This document shows, one piece after another, positions 12,801 through 19,745 of a DNA stretch of 64,000 nt. Position 1 is the stretch's first letter. Each line of letters starts with the position of its first letter. The translations under genes and the position numbers were made by a program. Origin of the DNA: Saprospiraceae bacterium (GTDB taxonomy: Bacteria; Bacteroidota; Bacteroidia; Chitinophagales; Saprospiraceae); NCBI GenBank assembly GCA_016708265.1, contig JADJGA010000012.1:407001-471000 (forward strand), given 5' to 3'. The notes beneath the pieces were generated by a model. That model did no database searches. It saw only the letters and a program-made list of their open reading frames with translations, and was not told where the DNA came from.

Positions 12801-14389
12801 CTGAAGGCGATTGGGATATTACAATCACCTCTTCTGACGCATGTGGAAATTTGTCTTCTACAACGTATGAATTAAAAGTGGAGCAGACTTCTTTCTGTTA
12901 TAAAGCCCAAAACTTCCTTATGCCAGAAACAGAGTTGCTTCTAGTTTATGTTAAAGAAGTTACACATCCTCAACCTCCTTGTATAAATATGTCATGGTCA
13001 AACACAGATCCTAATTTAGACAGCCTTGTTTTTGACTGTACAGATATTAACGTGCAATATACATTTCCACTTTACAAGTTCAATCAGGATGGCAAACTTA
13101 TTGATTCCTGCTATTCAATATTTATTGTTGAAGATCCAAATGGATTCTGTACAGGAAACATAGTGCCGGAAATATTAGGATCCTTAGCAACAGAGAATAA
13201 TTATGGTGTCGAAAATGCTGATATATATCTAACAGGAACTGAAAATACTACATTGCATTCTGAAGTGAACGGAGAATTTGAGTATATACCACCTTTGCCT
13301 GACGGTCAATATACCGTAAAGCCCAAAAAGAATAATGACTATGTCAACGGGGTAAATACACTGGATGTGATCCAGATTCAGAAGCATATTCTCGGTATTA
13401 AAAAACTGAATTCACCTTATAAGCTCATAGCTGCTGATGCAGACAATAATAAAAAGATTACTGCAAGTGATATTTTAAATATAAGGAAATTGATTTTGGG
13501 TGAGATCAGCGAATTCAAGAACAATGAGAGCTGGAAATTCGTAGATTATCGGTATAAATTCCAAAACCCTCAGGAACCTTTGCTGGAAAAGTATGATGAG
13601 ACTATTGTCATAAACAAACTGACAAAGAAAATGAGGTCTGATTTCATTGCTGTAAAAGTTGGTGATGTCAATCATTCAGCCATCGCTAATAAATTGATGG
13701 CTCTTGTGAGCAGGACATCAGAAGTATTTAGACTATCTGTAGATGAAGCCTCATTGAAAAAGGGTGAAAGTGTATTAGTCCCAGTTAAAGCAGCTGCCTC
13801 AGGAACAATCGAAGGGATTCAGTTTACATTTGAGTTTGATCCGGACCAGTTGGAATACTCAGGTATTATTAACTCTAAACTTACCTTATCAGGTGATAAT
13901 ATTGGATTAAAGCATTCAGGCAAAGGAAAAATTACATTTACCTGGAATGATACAAAACCAGTTGATCTTGAATCCGGGACAGAGCTTTTCGGAATTGAAT
14001 TTAAAGTTAAGCAGAAGGGATTGTTAAGTAATATGATCAGGATCAACGGCAGTATTACAAATGCACTGGTTTTTGATGAAGATGGAATTGAGAAGGATAT
14101 TGTACTTGAAATAAGATCACAAAACAGCAATGATTTTGTAATGTATCAGAATGAACCAAATCCGTGGTCTTCAGTTACAAGTATCCGGTATGACCTCCCT
14201 AAGGAGGGTAGGGTAAGCCTGAAGATAACTAATGGTTTCGGTGTTGTTCTGGAGGATAGAGTGATGGAAGGTGCCAAAGGTTCTAATACAGTGACTTTAG
14301 AAAAGAACACTATAGATTATACGGGACTTCTGATCGTGGACATGGAATTTGAAGGAAAGCATCAGATCAGAAAGATGATCAAGTTTTAA
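3836..14389 (+). CDS. Giant multidomain surface adhesin (SdrD-B, DUF11-like, HYR-type repeats, dockerin, cohesin-like, T9SS)
   Basis: A 3517-residue exported protein. A signal anchor (about 15-40) is followed by an SdrD-B-like module (45-105) and a roughly 400-residue region that looks like a beta-propeller. A second SdrD-B module begins at 562 (GDYVWIDEDKDGIQDPEETG). Three DUF11-like modules start near 711, 875 and 1041, each closed by an acidic DEDDHD linker (about 866, 1028, 1194). A PKD/Ig-like part (1330-1405) and a long cysteine-rich HYR-like stretch (about 1490-2990) follow, including four tandem units of about 80 residues at 2425-2750. Near the end are a type-I dockerin-like duplicated calcium motif (about 3165-3225), a cohesin-like domain (3297-3430) and a T9SS sorting domain (3432-3517). 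No catalytic motif was recognised. Adhesion or surface-layer roles are inferred from the domain types. The frame is open for 10.5 kb. Confidence 0.85.
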   Translation: MRKLLLQNCFAVKIGIYKKIGIFSLFSVLLLINSNKIISQCSPVAGEISGKVLNDVNFNDIIDAFDRGLEGIEVVAYDKHQTVLSKDTTDANGYYNLKGLSDGSVYRLEYKYSELFYLVKSFKDIVSIKAPACDALLLLHIPTAYTPQNPLVIMPMFIQGKPNEFVNSGVVLTYPTSFSSGTPFQEIVKKSETGAVWGSAFKRSTQQLFTSAFVKQYAYLGPAGHGAIYLTTKTQSGWKTTTYVDLMSIGINLGSLSVTDAQDCAYGAQVGYIGIGSIELSEDEKYLFATNLFRNTLIKIPTDRSKLNEIEEIQIPDPGCIGGNKHAFALKNYNGKLYIGVSCGAELSKDEVNNTLNIYEYDYKNKTFTEVFQTSYPKGFLANNPSHDVKVQHWLTGIEFTDEGNMILVLNDRIGHRYCTGTAGRLDVQNGDILIVWKNNGVWQLENNGKAGSLTGSGVGNGQGPGGGEFFGFDYWPTNPLLHPETSTGSALVIPGSGEVIVPVYDPEASAYSGGVKRFKTSNGALNGTFSVYTHKTFPQFGKATGFGDVEALYSPLPLEIGDYVWIDEDKDGIQDPEETGVPGLAISLYDENCIKVGTTTTNSKGYYLFSNANVDVNSDGTFDNLEILKQYYVVIDDPKFSTEKLNLDGKPYYLTILNKGTGENREKNDSDGFIAQGVCLSFNGKPYIPVMTESSGHNRYDADFGFSEVKIFDLALRKTLVTQKAVSYDDNVTFKISVFNQGTVSAQNIYITDYINSGYEYDETINTEWVFNGNKAKYRYVSELKPGDSFEALITLKVKPNSKLNDFINYAEISSALDPDGNPGLDVDSKMDDILGNDKGGEINYSKSKAVLATDDMIDDDGNRDEDDHDPATINVMDMALIKAVLDEKLIFRVKDTITFGINVYNQGSVAAKTYEIVDYVTDDFIFDGNINPGWVKISPSIVKFNMNEELLPFENRQFKIKLIVSENSQTDNLMNYAEISKVTTETETDPKDYDSTPNAIKDDDSGAVPGTITQHNINLSPRSAVPDEDDHDVATISIKNYDLALTKIAKKHNLKEGETVSFEIEVFNQGSITADKISIVDYLDEGFVLQDSKWKYYQNDNSRAEILLSIDNGLLPPVGLLPGRSVKTDITLLLNSVADDVNFLTNYAEIKSSYDITGNNFGIYDKDSKPDDNKSNDARGTDNQLNGNGLNDEDDHDWAKVFVRSQIILDPCICLNNATDEANGQFRIEVAVYSPGGQNWRIDSLSSFYDLMSPAPPSQPFLYAIGTPMIESIYTLSEGISKYTIQAIHINNIPYYVRFVNDLGDKRFVDLHSGLCDYEIPEISGNTGTCLNEVENYSIANVNPNAVYRWSLPTGGGTIIGSDIGPDVMIQWGSVPGIYNLKVVDNASGNCIAPKTNFIVKIGNSAGSLVSDDYIISSVDDDCELEVTPEMILETSINPNTPFEISLYDPSGNKLPTNIITSEYIGIEILAVIKDQCGGQKASTIIKAVDFIEPLIDCEDAIVECENMAVYPGPVVSDNCDSDPLMIITNETSVLQNCLSDFAKVITREYVAFDKYGNKSLPCTQIINVKRLNKSEVVFPENWLISDNSALTCNAFKVDNNGNPHPSVTGTPLYHGRDLFTICNDNFCEVTVGYNDFIAADDGCYKKIIRTWHVFENCEEITFANFITHIQVIEIHDLIPPLPIPPVNFTVNTDGLYCSALVKIPTLTINDNCSDQFKVDIVYPGGILQNSNGGYIRLHEGINDIRYMIYDKCNNLTTVDLKVTVVDKTPPVAICQRNTVVSLPPAGEALVPALTFNSGSYDDCNIGNFEVKRMYADDFGPDVLFKCSDLDSGNIMVILRVYDQSGNWNECMINVVVQHKYPPTIACPESREVQCDFAYEKTNLSKYFGIATGFDNCGVTVTEDVPAINITECGVGTIKRHFIATGRGGLTKDCYQTIKFINSNPFSKSDIKWPRDTTLTGCGIDMLSPNILGWPVLSEDQCDIVGYNYEDTRFYGVQDDACYTVVRRWTVVDQCQRTNGEFKKWYNDQLIHIKNNTDPYILPLSSIDTCSFDINCHYGYVTLNAYASDDCTDPDDLQWRFTIDLYSNGSIDSTGHQIGGTAIASGTYPIGSHKIVWTVEDRCGSSYTRTQTFRIKNCKKPTAICIDNLVVELVPTLVNGKTVGIASLLANYFDHGSYHSCGYPLKYSFSIDTKDTLLILDCSWISKKYHDITLYVTDPFGNFDYCITRLEVQDNNYICNPFDRCISWPKDTIIVATCNPNLTPGAGIADALEINNQCGCDKYKVTYKDQVIPDATTTCKEIRRTWEVDFNCSNLDTTIYFIQTIILKNNKTPALNCAPPISVNAGPNCNAFVNIPVPTYDSGTCNTGLTLSHNSIYVSNPGVNASGVYPTGTTPVAYTLKDVCNNQSVCTILITVEDKTKPVCNPNNKTVALNSAGQVTITGADVASGSTDNCGISTITVVPNSFGCDDLGQNTVVITVKDIYNNTSTCNAIVTVIDTLTKLCNAKNATLYLNSNGVGILNPQDVYSGSGGCGGSSNVTLQVIPNTFGCDDIGPNTVQLIVTDNVTGESDTCSATVTVIDLIPPQCLVHNFTVYIGQNGTGSFTFEDIDDGSFDPCGEIVDTAINNTTFICEDAGLIESVLVTLTDNSGNVSVCQSLITVLDTIKPVCQAIDTLEIPLDNTGMAVITGQTVDFASFDQCGFITLEVNPDTFYCNDAGIPIEFLLTVGDGNGNFSSCSGILIVQDTTPPNIICPADTTISCLGVPDQELFTEVFGEPLIYDNCSQGGDYVEIVVSNVNDCGDGVITRNFTIEDPSGNSSTCTQLIVVEAEPDNFNESDITWPEDTIFVDNCITVDPESLFSDPVLDLTNAGCANITVTYVDTDLSPGGNCNDTIQRVWTVKDFCQFGIDPNTGVYEFTQLLFIVDDQPPVITAPGNTAVKIPETVCDNIIYVDLSASITDCDPNVIATNNSPYADNNNSADASGTYPEGDWDITITSSDACGNLSSTTYELKVEQTSFCYKAQNFLMPETELLLVYVKEVTHPQPPCINMSWSNTDPNLDSLVFDCTDINVQYTFPLYKFNQDGKLIDSCYSIFIVEDPNGFCTGNIVPEILGSLATENNYGVENADIYLTGTENTTLHSEVNGEFEYIPPLPDGQYTVKPKKNNDYVNGVNTLDVIQIQKHILGIKKLNSPYKLIAADADNNKKITASDILNIRKLILGEISEFKNNESWKFVDYRYKFQNPQEPLLEKYDETIVINKLTKKMRSDFIAVKVGDVNHSAIANKLMALVSRTSEVFRLSVDEASLKKGESVLVPVKAAASGTIEGIQFTFEFDPDQLEYSGIINSKLTLSGDNIGLKHSGKGKITFTWNDTKPVDLESGTELFGIEFKVKQKGLLSNMIRINGSITNALVFDEDGIEKDIVLEIRSQNSNDFVMYQNEPNPWSSVTSIRYDLPKEGRVSLKITNGFGVVLEDRVMEGAKGSNTVTLEKNTIDYTGLLIVDMEFEGKHQIRKMIKF

Positions 14390-14409
14390 TAGCTTTGTTA
14401 TTTTTATAA

Positions 14410-14440
14410 GGCTCTGTTTGATTAAACAGGGCCTTTTTTT
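14410..14440 (+). terminator. Intrinsic terminator of the giant adhesin gene
   Basis: GGCTCTGTTT, loop GATT, AAACAGGGCC (one G-T pair) and a run of seven T, 20 bases after the stop codon. Confidence 0.85.
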
Positions 14441-14520
14441 ATGCTTGATAGTTTAACGCAAATATAGTATTTTAGGAATTTATTGTATTTGATTTTTGTT
14501 GTCATTTATCAAAAAACAAC

Positions 14521-14551
14521 TTGATTTTTTGTATAAAATGGATTAAATTTG
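14521..14551 (+). promoter_or_regulatory. Predicted promoter (TTG-N20-TAAATTTG) of the lipoprotein pair
   Basis: TTG at 14521-14523 and TAAATTTG at 14544-14551 with 20 bases between them match the Bacteroidota -33/-7 layout. The ATG at 14601 lies 49 bases downstream. Confidence 0.45.
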
Positions 14552-14600
14552 TAAAAAAAATAATAGTTCAAGTAATTTCCAGGTTTAAAAAAGTATTAAT

Positions 14601-15338
14601 ATGAAAAAGGTTTTGTTTCTGATTTTGATGATATACATTTTTAATGGATGTGAAAAAGAAGATGATTCAATCATTGTTGGTGATAAACATGGTATGATCA
14701 TAAAAAAGTATAACAAAATAATACAGTGTAATCCTGGTTTTGAGACTGTTTTCATTGACCCGTTTAATAATGGGGGAGGATATGGTAAGATTGATATATC
14801 TTGCCATGGTGACCCTCTTGGAGGTAATTTTGGATCAACTCCCTATTTAGAAACTTCTGAACTAATAGGAGGAGAAATTATGCATGATACGATATTTACT
14901 TCAAAAAAGGTTAAGATATATTATGATTCAATATATTGGAAAAAAATAGTAAAAAGCACAGTAATTAAAACAGGCTGTTTTAGGTTTTATCCTGATGATT
15001 CTTTCAGAATAAGAGAATCAAAAGTTGTGAAAGTATACAAAGAAGGGGATATGATTTTTAAGAACTCGGATTTTATAACTGGTAGAACCTACCTCAGGTC
15101 AAGTCAGGGCAGTATAAACCCGTACATGGGTGGTAATGGTGATACTATTGTTTTAGAAAGTAATCACTGGGATACAGATTGTCATAAATTACCAACAAAT
15201 GGATCATTTTATTTTGCAATAAAAATGCCAGAATATAATTACAATGGACAAGATGGGGATGAAAAAATAGGATGGATTAAATTTACCATCAATGCTGATA
15301 AAAAGTTGGAACTTGTTGAGTCTGCAATTCAGAAATAG
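14601..15338 (+). CDS. Putative lipoprotein of unknown function, first of a tandem pair
   Basis: A 245-residue protein with a lipoprotein signal (MKKVLFLILMIYIFNGC, lipidation cysteine 17). I do not recognise the family. It is clearly paralogous to the next gene. Shared blocks include GGEIMHDTIFTSKKV, IKTGCFRFYPDDS, SQGSINPYMG and ESNHWDTDCHKLP, and both end in ESAIQK/SSAIQK. The conserved cysteines and aromatic residues sit in the C-terminal two thirds, whereas the N-terminal 60 residues differ. The mature protein looks beta-rich and soluble, tethered to a membrane. Its function is unknown. Confidence 0.75.
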   Translation: MKKVLFLILMIYIFNGCEKEDDSIIVGDKHGMIIKKYNKIIQCNPGFETVFIDPFNNGGGYGKIDISCHGDPLGGNFGSTPYLETSELIGGEIMHDTIFTSKKVKIYYDSIYWKKIVKSTVIKTGCFRFYPDDSFRIRESKVVKVYKEGDMIFKNSDFITGRTYLRSSQGSINPYMGGNGDTIVLESNHWDTDCHKLPTNGSFYFAIKMPEYNYNGQDGDEKIGWIKFTINADKKLELVESAIQK

Positions 15339-15531
15339 GAAATATGTGTTCAGTAAGTTTGTTTTGTGTTTATTCATGCTTAGGAATTATAAAATTTCAT
15401 GTTTTGCTTTTTTTTCTGGGGCAGGTGTTATGAAAATTCGATATACAAATTCAAATGGAAAATTTCTACAATTTAAAGCAATGTGATTAAGTTTTTTTTC
15501 TCATTTTGAAACATTGAAAAATTTGTAATTT

Positions 15532-16317
15532 ATGAAAATGATTTTGCTATCGGTCTTATTTAGCTTAGTTTTTGTAGCTTGTAATCCAAAAGAAGATGAT
15601 TTAACAATTGTAACAAATACATTTTTACCGCATTTACCCTTGTCTGATACTATAATTGCCGGTGATGAAAATGGTATGATTGTAAATACATACAATAAAG
15701 TAGTTCAGTGTTATCCAACTAAAACAGGTATATTATATATTGATCCGTTCAATTATGGAAATAGTAATTACAATTTGGAGATGTTATGTGTAGGGAAGCC
15801 TTTGGGGGGAAGTTTTGGTCCGGAAGTATATATTGATGCATTTGGAAAAATAGGTGGAGAAATTATGTATGACACAATTTTTACTTCAAAAAAAGTTTAT
15901 ATCTATTATGATTCAATAAAATGGAAAAAAATGGTAAAAGGCACAGTAATTAAAACAGGCTGTTTTCGATTTTATCCTGATGATTCAATCAGAATAAGAG
16001 AATCAAATATTGTTAAGGTCTACAAAGAAGGAGAAATGATTTTTAAAAATTCGGGTTTTATATCAGGCAAAATAAATCTTACAGCAAGCCAAGGCAGTAT
16101 AAATCCATACATAGGTTATAAAGGTGATACTGTTATTTTAGAAAGTAATCACTGGGATACAGATTGTCATAAATTGCCAGATGAAGGAACGTTTTATTTT
16201 GCTATCTTGCTACCGGATCAAAATTATCCAATCGAAAATGAAAAATTAGGATGGCTAAAATTCAGGATTAATTCTGATAATAAGCTTGAGCTCGTTTCAT
16301 CTGCGATTCAGAAATAA
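15532..16317 (+). CDS. Putative lipoprotein of unknown function, second of a tandem pair
   Basis: A 261-residue paralogue of the preceding gene, with signal MKMILLSVLFSLVFVAC (lipidation at residue 17) and an extra roughly 15-residue linker after the cysteine. The core from GGEIMYDTIFTSKKV to SNHWDTDCHKLP is nearly identical, including long identical nucleotide stretches, while the N-terminal part and the spacer between the genes have diverged. This points to a tandem duplication with the core under constraint or gene conversion. No known domain was recognised. Confidence 0.75.
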   Translation: MKMILLSVLFSLVFVACNPKEDDLTIVTNTFLPHLPLSDTIIAGDENGMIVNTYNKVVQCYPTKTGILYIDPFNYGNSNYNLEMLCVGKPLGGSFGPEVYIDAFGKIGGEIMYDTIFTSKKVYIYYDSIKWKKMVKGTVIKTGCFRFYPDDSIRIRESNIVKVYKEGEMIFKNSGFISGKINLTASQGSINPYIGYKGDTVILESNHWDTDCHKLPDEGTFYFAILLPDQNYPIENEKLGWLKFRINSDNKLELVSSAIQK

Positions 16318-16320
16318 AAA

Positions 16321-16358
16321 AAAAGATGTCTTAAACTTTCTTAAGACATCTTTTTTTA
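16321..16358 (+). terminator. Intrinsic terminator after the lipoprotein pair
   Basis: AGATGTCTTAA, loop ACTTTC, TTAAGACATCT followed by seven T. The A run on the left could also let it work on the other strand. Confidence 0.85.
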
Positions 16359-16958
16359 ATCCCATGAACAAGTGAATGTAATAAACCAAAAAAGAACGAA
16401 TTTTACTTTAAATAACCCAATCTATATATTTTTTTACTCAATCTGCATTTTTGTGAATTCGCTAATAATAAGTTGTACATGATTTTTGTACAACTTATTA
16501 TTAACAAATTATAATCCCATGAACATATCTAAAAATAAGTCCGATTTCTTTAAACCGGGTTGTTTTATTTTTCATAATACAATATTACGACGACATTTCA
16601 TGGTTTTCAAATACAAAAAAAGGCAATTGACACATATAAATAAATATAATATGAAATTAAAAAAAGTTATAAGTGACAGTATATCAATTGTTAAAAATTA
16701 GTATTATATATGTAGTTCGTAAATATAGTAAATATTATGTTTGAAAAAATGAAAAAATAATTAAAAAATATTTATGATTTTATTTAAAAAAATCTAAAAT
16801 CAGGCTGATTTCTTTTATATTTTTCTTTTTTCTTTTAGAGTTGATTTATTTATTTAAACTTAATAATTTCAATTTGGTTAATAATACCGAGGGGCAAAGT
16901 AATAAATTGACCTGCATTTCGTCATATTATTTTTAATTTTAAATATTCACAGATAATT
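16359..16958. other. 600-bp AT-rich intergenic region with one long perfect hairpin
   Basis: No convincing gene is present. The only small open frame (16486-16701) starts inside the hairpin and is lysine/asparagine-rich in the manner of noise. The notable element is the inverted repeat at 16463-16503. No TerC-type manganese riboswitch could be recognised before the gene at 16959. Confidence 0.6.
16463..16503. repeat. Perfect 17-bp inverted repeat
   Basis: The arms at 16463-16479 and 16487-16503 (TAATAATAAGTTGTACA and its exact complement) flank a 7-base loop. There is no following T run, so it is not an ordinary terminator, and no coding region overlaps it convincingly. Confidence 0.85.
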
Positions 16959-18062
16959 ATGTTTTCATCAGAATTTTTAACTTTCTCAGGTTTTATTATT
17001 TTTATAACTGCTATGCTGATACTTGATCTTGGTGTTTTTGATAAAAAAAGCCATGAAGTAAAGTTCAGAGAAGCATTGATCTGGACTCTTGTATGGGTAA
17101 GTTTTGCAGTGGGCTTTTATTTCCTGATTTATTTTTTCGGAGAGAAAATTCACGGATTGGAAACTATCGAGCAGGTTAGGGCTAAGGTCATTCAATATAA
17201 ACACAATGTGATAATTCCTGAAGGTAGTAGTTTTGATGATGCAATAGCTATATATAGACAAAATCTGTCACTTGAATATATAACAGGTTACCTGATTGAG
17301 TACATGCTTTCAGTCGACAATGTGTTTGTGATATTGCTTGTTTTTATTTCTTTTGGAGTTCAGAAGATGTATTACAGGAGAGTATTGTTATGGGGAATTA
17401 TTGGTGCTATTATTATGAGATTTATATTTATTTTTCTAAGTGCAGCCCTGATACAGAAATTTGACTGGATATTATATATTTTTGGAATTTTCCTTGTGTA
17501 TACAGGTATAAAAATGTTTGTTGAAAGGAATAAAAGTGAAAAAATAGATCCAAAACATCATCCTGTTGTAAAGTTTTTTTCAAAGTATTTTCCAGTTTAT
17601 CCGAGTTATTTCAGACAGCATTTCTGGTTCAGAAACAAAAAAGATAATAACAGGATTTATTTTACACCTTTATTTATAGTTTTGCTCGTAGTAGAATTTT
17701 CAGATGTAATATTTGCGGTTGATTCTGTACCTGCAATTTTTTCTGTGACTCAGGATCCGTATATTGTTTTCTTTTCAAATATCTTTGCAATTATGGGTTT
17801 AAGAAGCCTGTTTTTTGTAGTTGCACATGTGATCAGCATTTTCAGGTTTTTAAAACACGGACTTGCAGTTCTGCTTTCTTTTATTGGTTTCAAAATGCTT
17901 TTGCATGTTCAGCTAAAAGATCTGGGTTTTACCACCCTGCATTCTTTAATCATTATAATTGCAATTTTGGCCGTAAGTATCGGAGCTTCATTGATCTGGC
18001 CATTAAAGAAAACTAAGGTTGCCAAGGAAATAGAGGAATTGACAGGAGAAGAAACTCTATAA
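16959..18062 (+). CDS. TerC/Alx-family integral membrane protein
   Basis: A 367-residue membrane protein with about eight to nine hydrophobic helices. Family members are linked to manganese export or metal homeostasis and to tellurite resistance. Typical TerC signatures are an acidic residue in the first helix (AMLILDLGVFDK), EYMLSVDNVFVILLVF, and the second-half counterpart VVEFSDVIFAVDSVPAIF with membrane aspartates that may bind the ion. The loop around residues 190-230 is rich in basic and histidine residues. It stands alone and converges on the next gene, with 29 bases between the stops. Family is certain; substrate is inferred. Confidence 0.9.
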   Translation: MFSSEFLTFSGFIIFITAMLILDLGVFDKKSHEVKFREALIWTLVWVSFAVGFYFLIYFFGEKIHGLETIEQVRAKVIQYKHNVIIPEGSSFDDAIAIYRQNLSLEYITGYLIEYMLSVDNVFVILLVFISFGVQKMYYRRVLLWGIIGAIIMRFIFIFLSAALIQKFDWILYIFGIFLVYTGIKMFVERNKSEKIDPKHHPVVKFFSKYFPVYPSYFRQHFWFRNKKDNNRIYFTPLFIVLLVVEFSDVIFAVDSVPAIFSVTQDPYIVFFSNIFAIMGLRSLFFVVAHVISIFRFLKHGLAVLLSFIGFKMLLHVQLKDLGFTTLHSLIIIIAILAVSIGASLIWPLKKTKVAKEIEELTGEETL

Positions 18063-18091
18063 TTTGTTTTGTTCGGGAATGCTTAAAGTCC

Positions 18092-18931
18092 TTAGCCAGG
18101 TCTGAGGGAAATCGAATTAATGATGTTTTCTGCTATTTTATTTGCTGAAACTGATTCCTGATCATCCTTGTTTATACCCTTGAATAGTTTTTTTAGATCA
18201 ATGTTCAGTTTCACAATATGCTTCTTTCTATCAGACAGATCAAAATCAGAATAAATTTTTAGTTGCCTTAAATTGTTATCAGAGGCAATGGCAAATTCCC
18301 TGATAGAAGATGGATCTTTTTTTGACTGTATTGACATTTTCATAAAATAATATCCATTGCTTTCATCTATGTACATGCTATCTGCTCCGTTATAAAGTGG
18401 GCTTGAAGATGTCAGCTTATCTGTTACAGAATGATTGATTTCATTAGCTATTCCGAAGTTGAATGACAATTGACTGGCTCTTGTAAAATTTTTACATACT
18501 CCAATATTATATATGCTGGATTCCGGTTTGAATTTCAAAACCGTAAAATTCTGAATTTGGTATTCAACACTGTTGTTCAGTATTTTACCCGTAAGCAAAT
18601 CTTTATAAACTAGTATTTTTTCTCCCGCAATGTCTGTAAAACTGAAATCAGAAAAAAACATTCTCATACTTTTAATCCTGATGCTGTCTCCATTATCGAG
18701 AGGAAAATATTTATTTGTATCGATAGTCTCAGTTCCATTTACCAGGAACATTTGAATTTCAATTTCTGGATAGCTGCAGCATTCTTTTAAGCAATCATCG
18801 TCGGCTTTCACATCATAGTTCAATGCGTTAATATCCCTGCATCCTTCAGTATGTTCATAGCAGGAATATTGAGATATCAGAATGAATAGCAGTACGGATA
18901 ATACTATGAATTTATTTGTTTCCGGATTCAT
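18092..18931 (-). CDS. MbnP-like lipoprotein
   Basis: A 279-residue predicted lipoprotein (hydrophobic lead ending SQYSC). After a short cysteine-rich segment with the Bacteroidota-type GCRDINALNY motif comes a beta-rich domain (LDNGDSIRIKSMRMFFSDFSF, FNFGIANEINH) resembling the MbnP-like family. MbnP proteins have been associated with copper or methanobactin-related periplasmic functions, but a metal role here is inference. The start overlaps the end of the exonuclease gene by 20 bases, so the two are probably translationally coupled. Confidence 0.62.
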   Translation of the reverse strand: MNPETNKFIVLSVLLFILISQYSCYEHTEGCRDINALNYDVKADDDCLKECCSYPEIEIQMFLVNGTETIDTNKYFPLDNGDSIRIKSMRMFFSDFSFTDIAGEKILVYKDLLTGKILNNSVEYQIQNFTVLKFKPESSIYNIGVCKNFTRASQLSFNFGIANEINHSVTDKLTSSSPLYNGADSMYIDESNGYYFMKMSIQSKKDPSSIREFAIASDNNLRQLKIYSDFDLSDRKKHIVKLNIDLKKLFKGINKDDQESVSANKIAENIINSISLRPG

Positions 18932-19733
18932 ATTCCTTAACTAGTTTTTTTACTATTTTTTTAACCTGATAAGAAAATTCCTTTTCCAGTATCCAGTTAT
19001 AATACTGCTTATCTTTTGCAAGAGTCTCAGCAACCGGTTTACCTGTGTATTTGCCAAAGTTGAATATAATCGTTCCATTTGTATCGTATTTCAGCCGTTG
19101 GGTTACATCTATAATGCTAAGGTCGTTTGTGAATAAATGCAAAGCATTAATATCGTTTTTAACCGGTTTTTCAACAATACTGCCATCGCTGTCGATGTAA
19201 TCCTGACCTTCATACATATCAAGCTGTCCCTTAAGTATCTCAACTGTGGCTTTTACATCTGATAATGCATTATGTGCATCAGTCAACTCTTTATTGAGAT
19301 AGAATTTATAAGCAGCGCTGAGGGTTCTAGGTTCCATTTTATAGAAAAGTCTTTGTATGTCTATAAGTTTACGGTTATCCACATCAAAATCGAGGCCAAC
19401 CCTTGCGAATTCCTCGATTAGCATAGGAACATCGAACCGGTTGCTGTTATATCCTGCAATATCTGCATTTCCAATGAAAGTGTACAGCTTATCAGCAACC
19501 TGATCAAAAGTTGGTTTGTTTTTAAGGTCTGAGGGGAGTATACCGTGAACTTTAATTGCCTCCTCAGAAATGGGAATACCCGGATTTATAAGCATTTCTA
19601 TTTCTTCAGGTTCCTTCTTTGTCTTAGGGTATTTTATCATGCCTATTTGAATGATCCTGTCTCTCAAAACATTAAGACCCGTTGTTTCAAGATCTATAAA
19701 AATCAGGTCGTTTTTTAAATTGAATTCTAACAT
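18912..19733 (-). CDS. DEDDh 3'-5' exonuclease (DnaQ/ExoX-like)
   Basis: A 273-residue exonuclease. The DEDDh motifs are IFIDLETTGL (first D and E), GYNSNRFDVPML (second D) and HNALSDVKATVEIL (H and last D). Beyond the nuclease (about residues 1-180) lies a small C-terminal domain containing FGKYTGKPVAETL and YYNWILEKEF, which resembles the ExoX-type C-terminal domain. Without a polymerase or GIY-YIG fusion it probably acts in repair or single-stranded DNA clean-up, although a proofreading role cannot be excluded. It sits 12 bases after the apbE stop-side gene on the same strand. Confidence 0.85.
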   Translation of the reverse strand: MLEFNLKNDLIFIDLETTGLNVLRDRIIQIGMIKYPKTKKEPEEIEMLINPGIPISEEAIKVHGILPSDLKNKPTFDQVADKLYTFIGNADIAGYNSNRFDVPMLIEEFARVGLDFDVDNRKLIDIQRLFYKMEPRTLSAAYKFYLNKELTDAHNALSDVKATVEILKGQLDMYEGQDYIDSDGSIVEKPVKNDINALHLFTNDLSIIDVTQRLKYDTNGTIIFNFGKYTGKPVAETLAKDKQYYNWILEKEFSYQVKKIVKKLVKEYESGNK

Positions 19734-19745
19734 AATTATTTATTG

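Noticed and set aside
13330..14130. Cellulosome component, from the dockerin and cohesin-like domains
   Set aside because: No scaffoldin or cellulase genes lie nearby; such domains are frequent as isolated modules in T9SS surface proteins.
16486..16701. Open frame of 71 codons in the gap before the TerC-family gene
   Set aside because: It starts inside the 17-bp hairpin, is rich in Lys/Asn/Ile as expected from AT-rich noise, and has no recognisable domain or promoter.
16700..16958. Manganese (yybP-ykoY) riboswitch before the TerC-family gene
   Set aside because: The leader is AT-rich and I could not find the conserved paired elements; the only GC-rich patch is too short.
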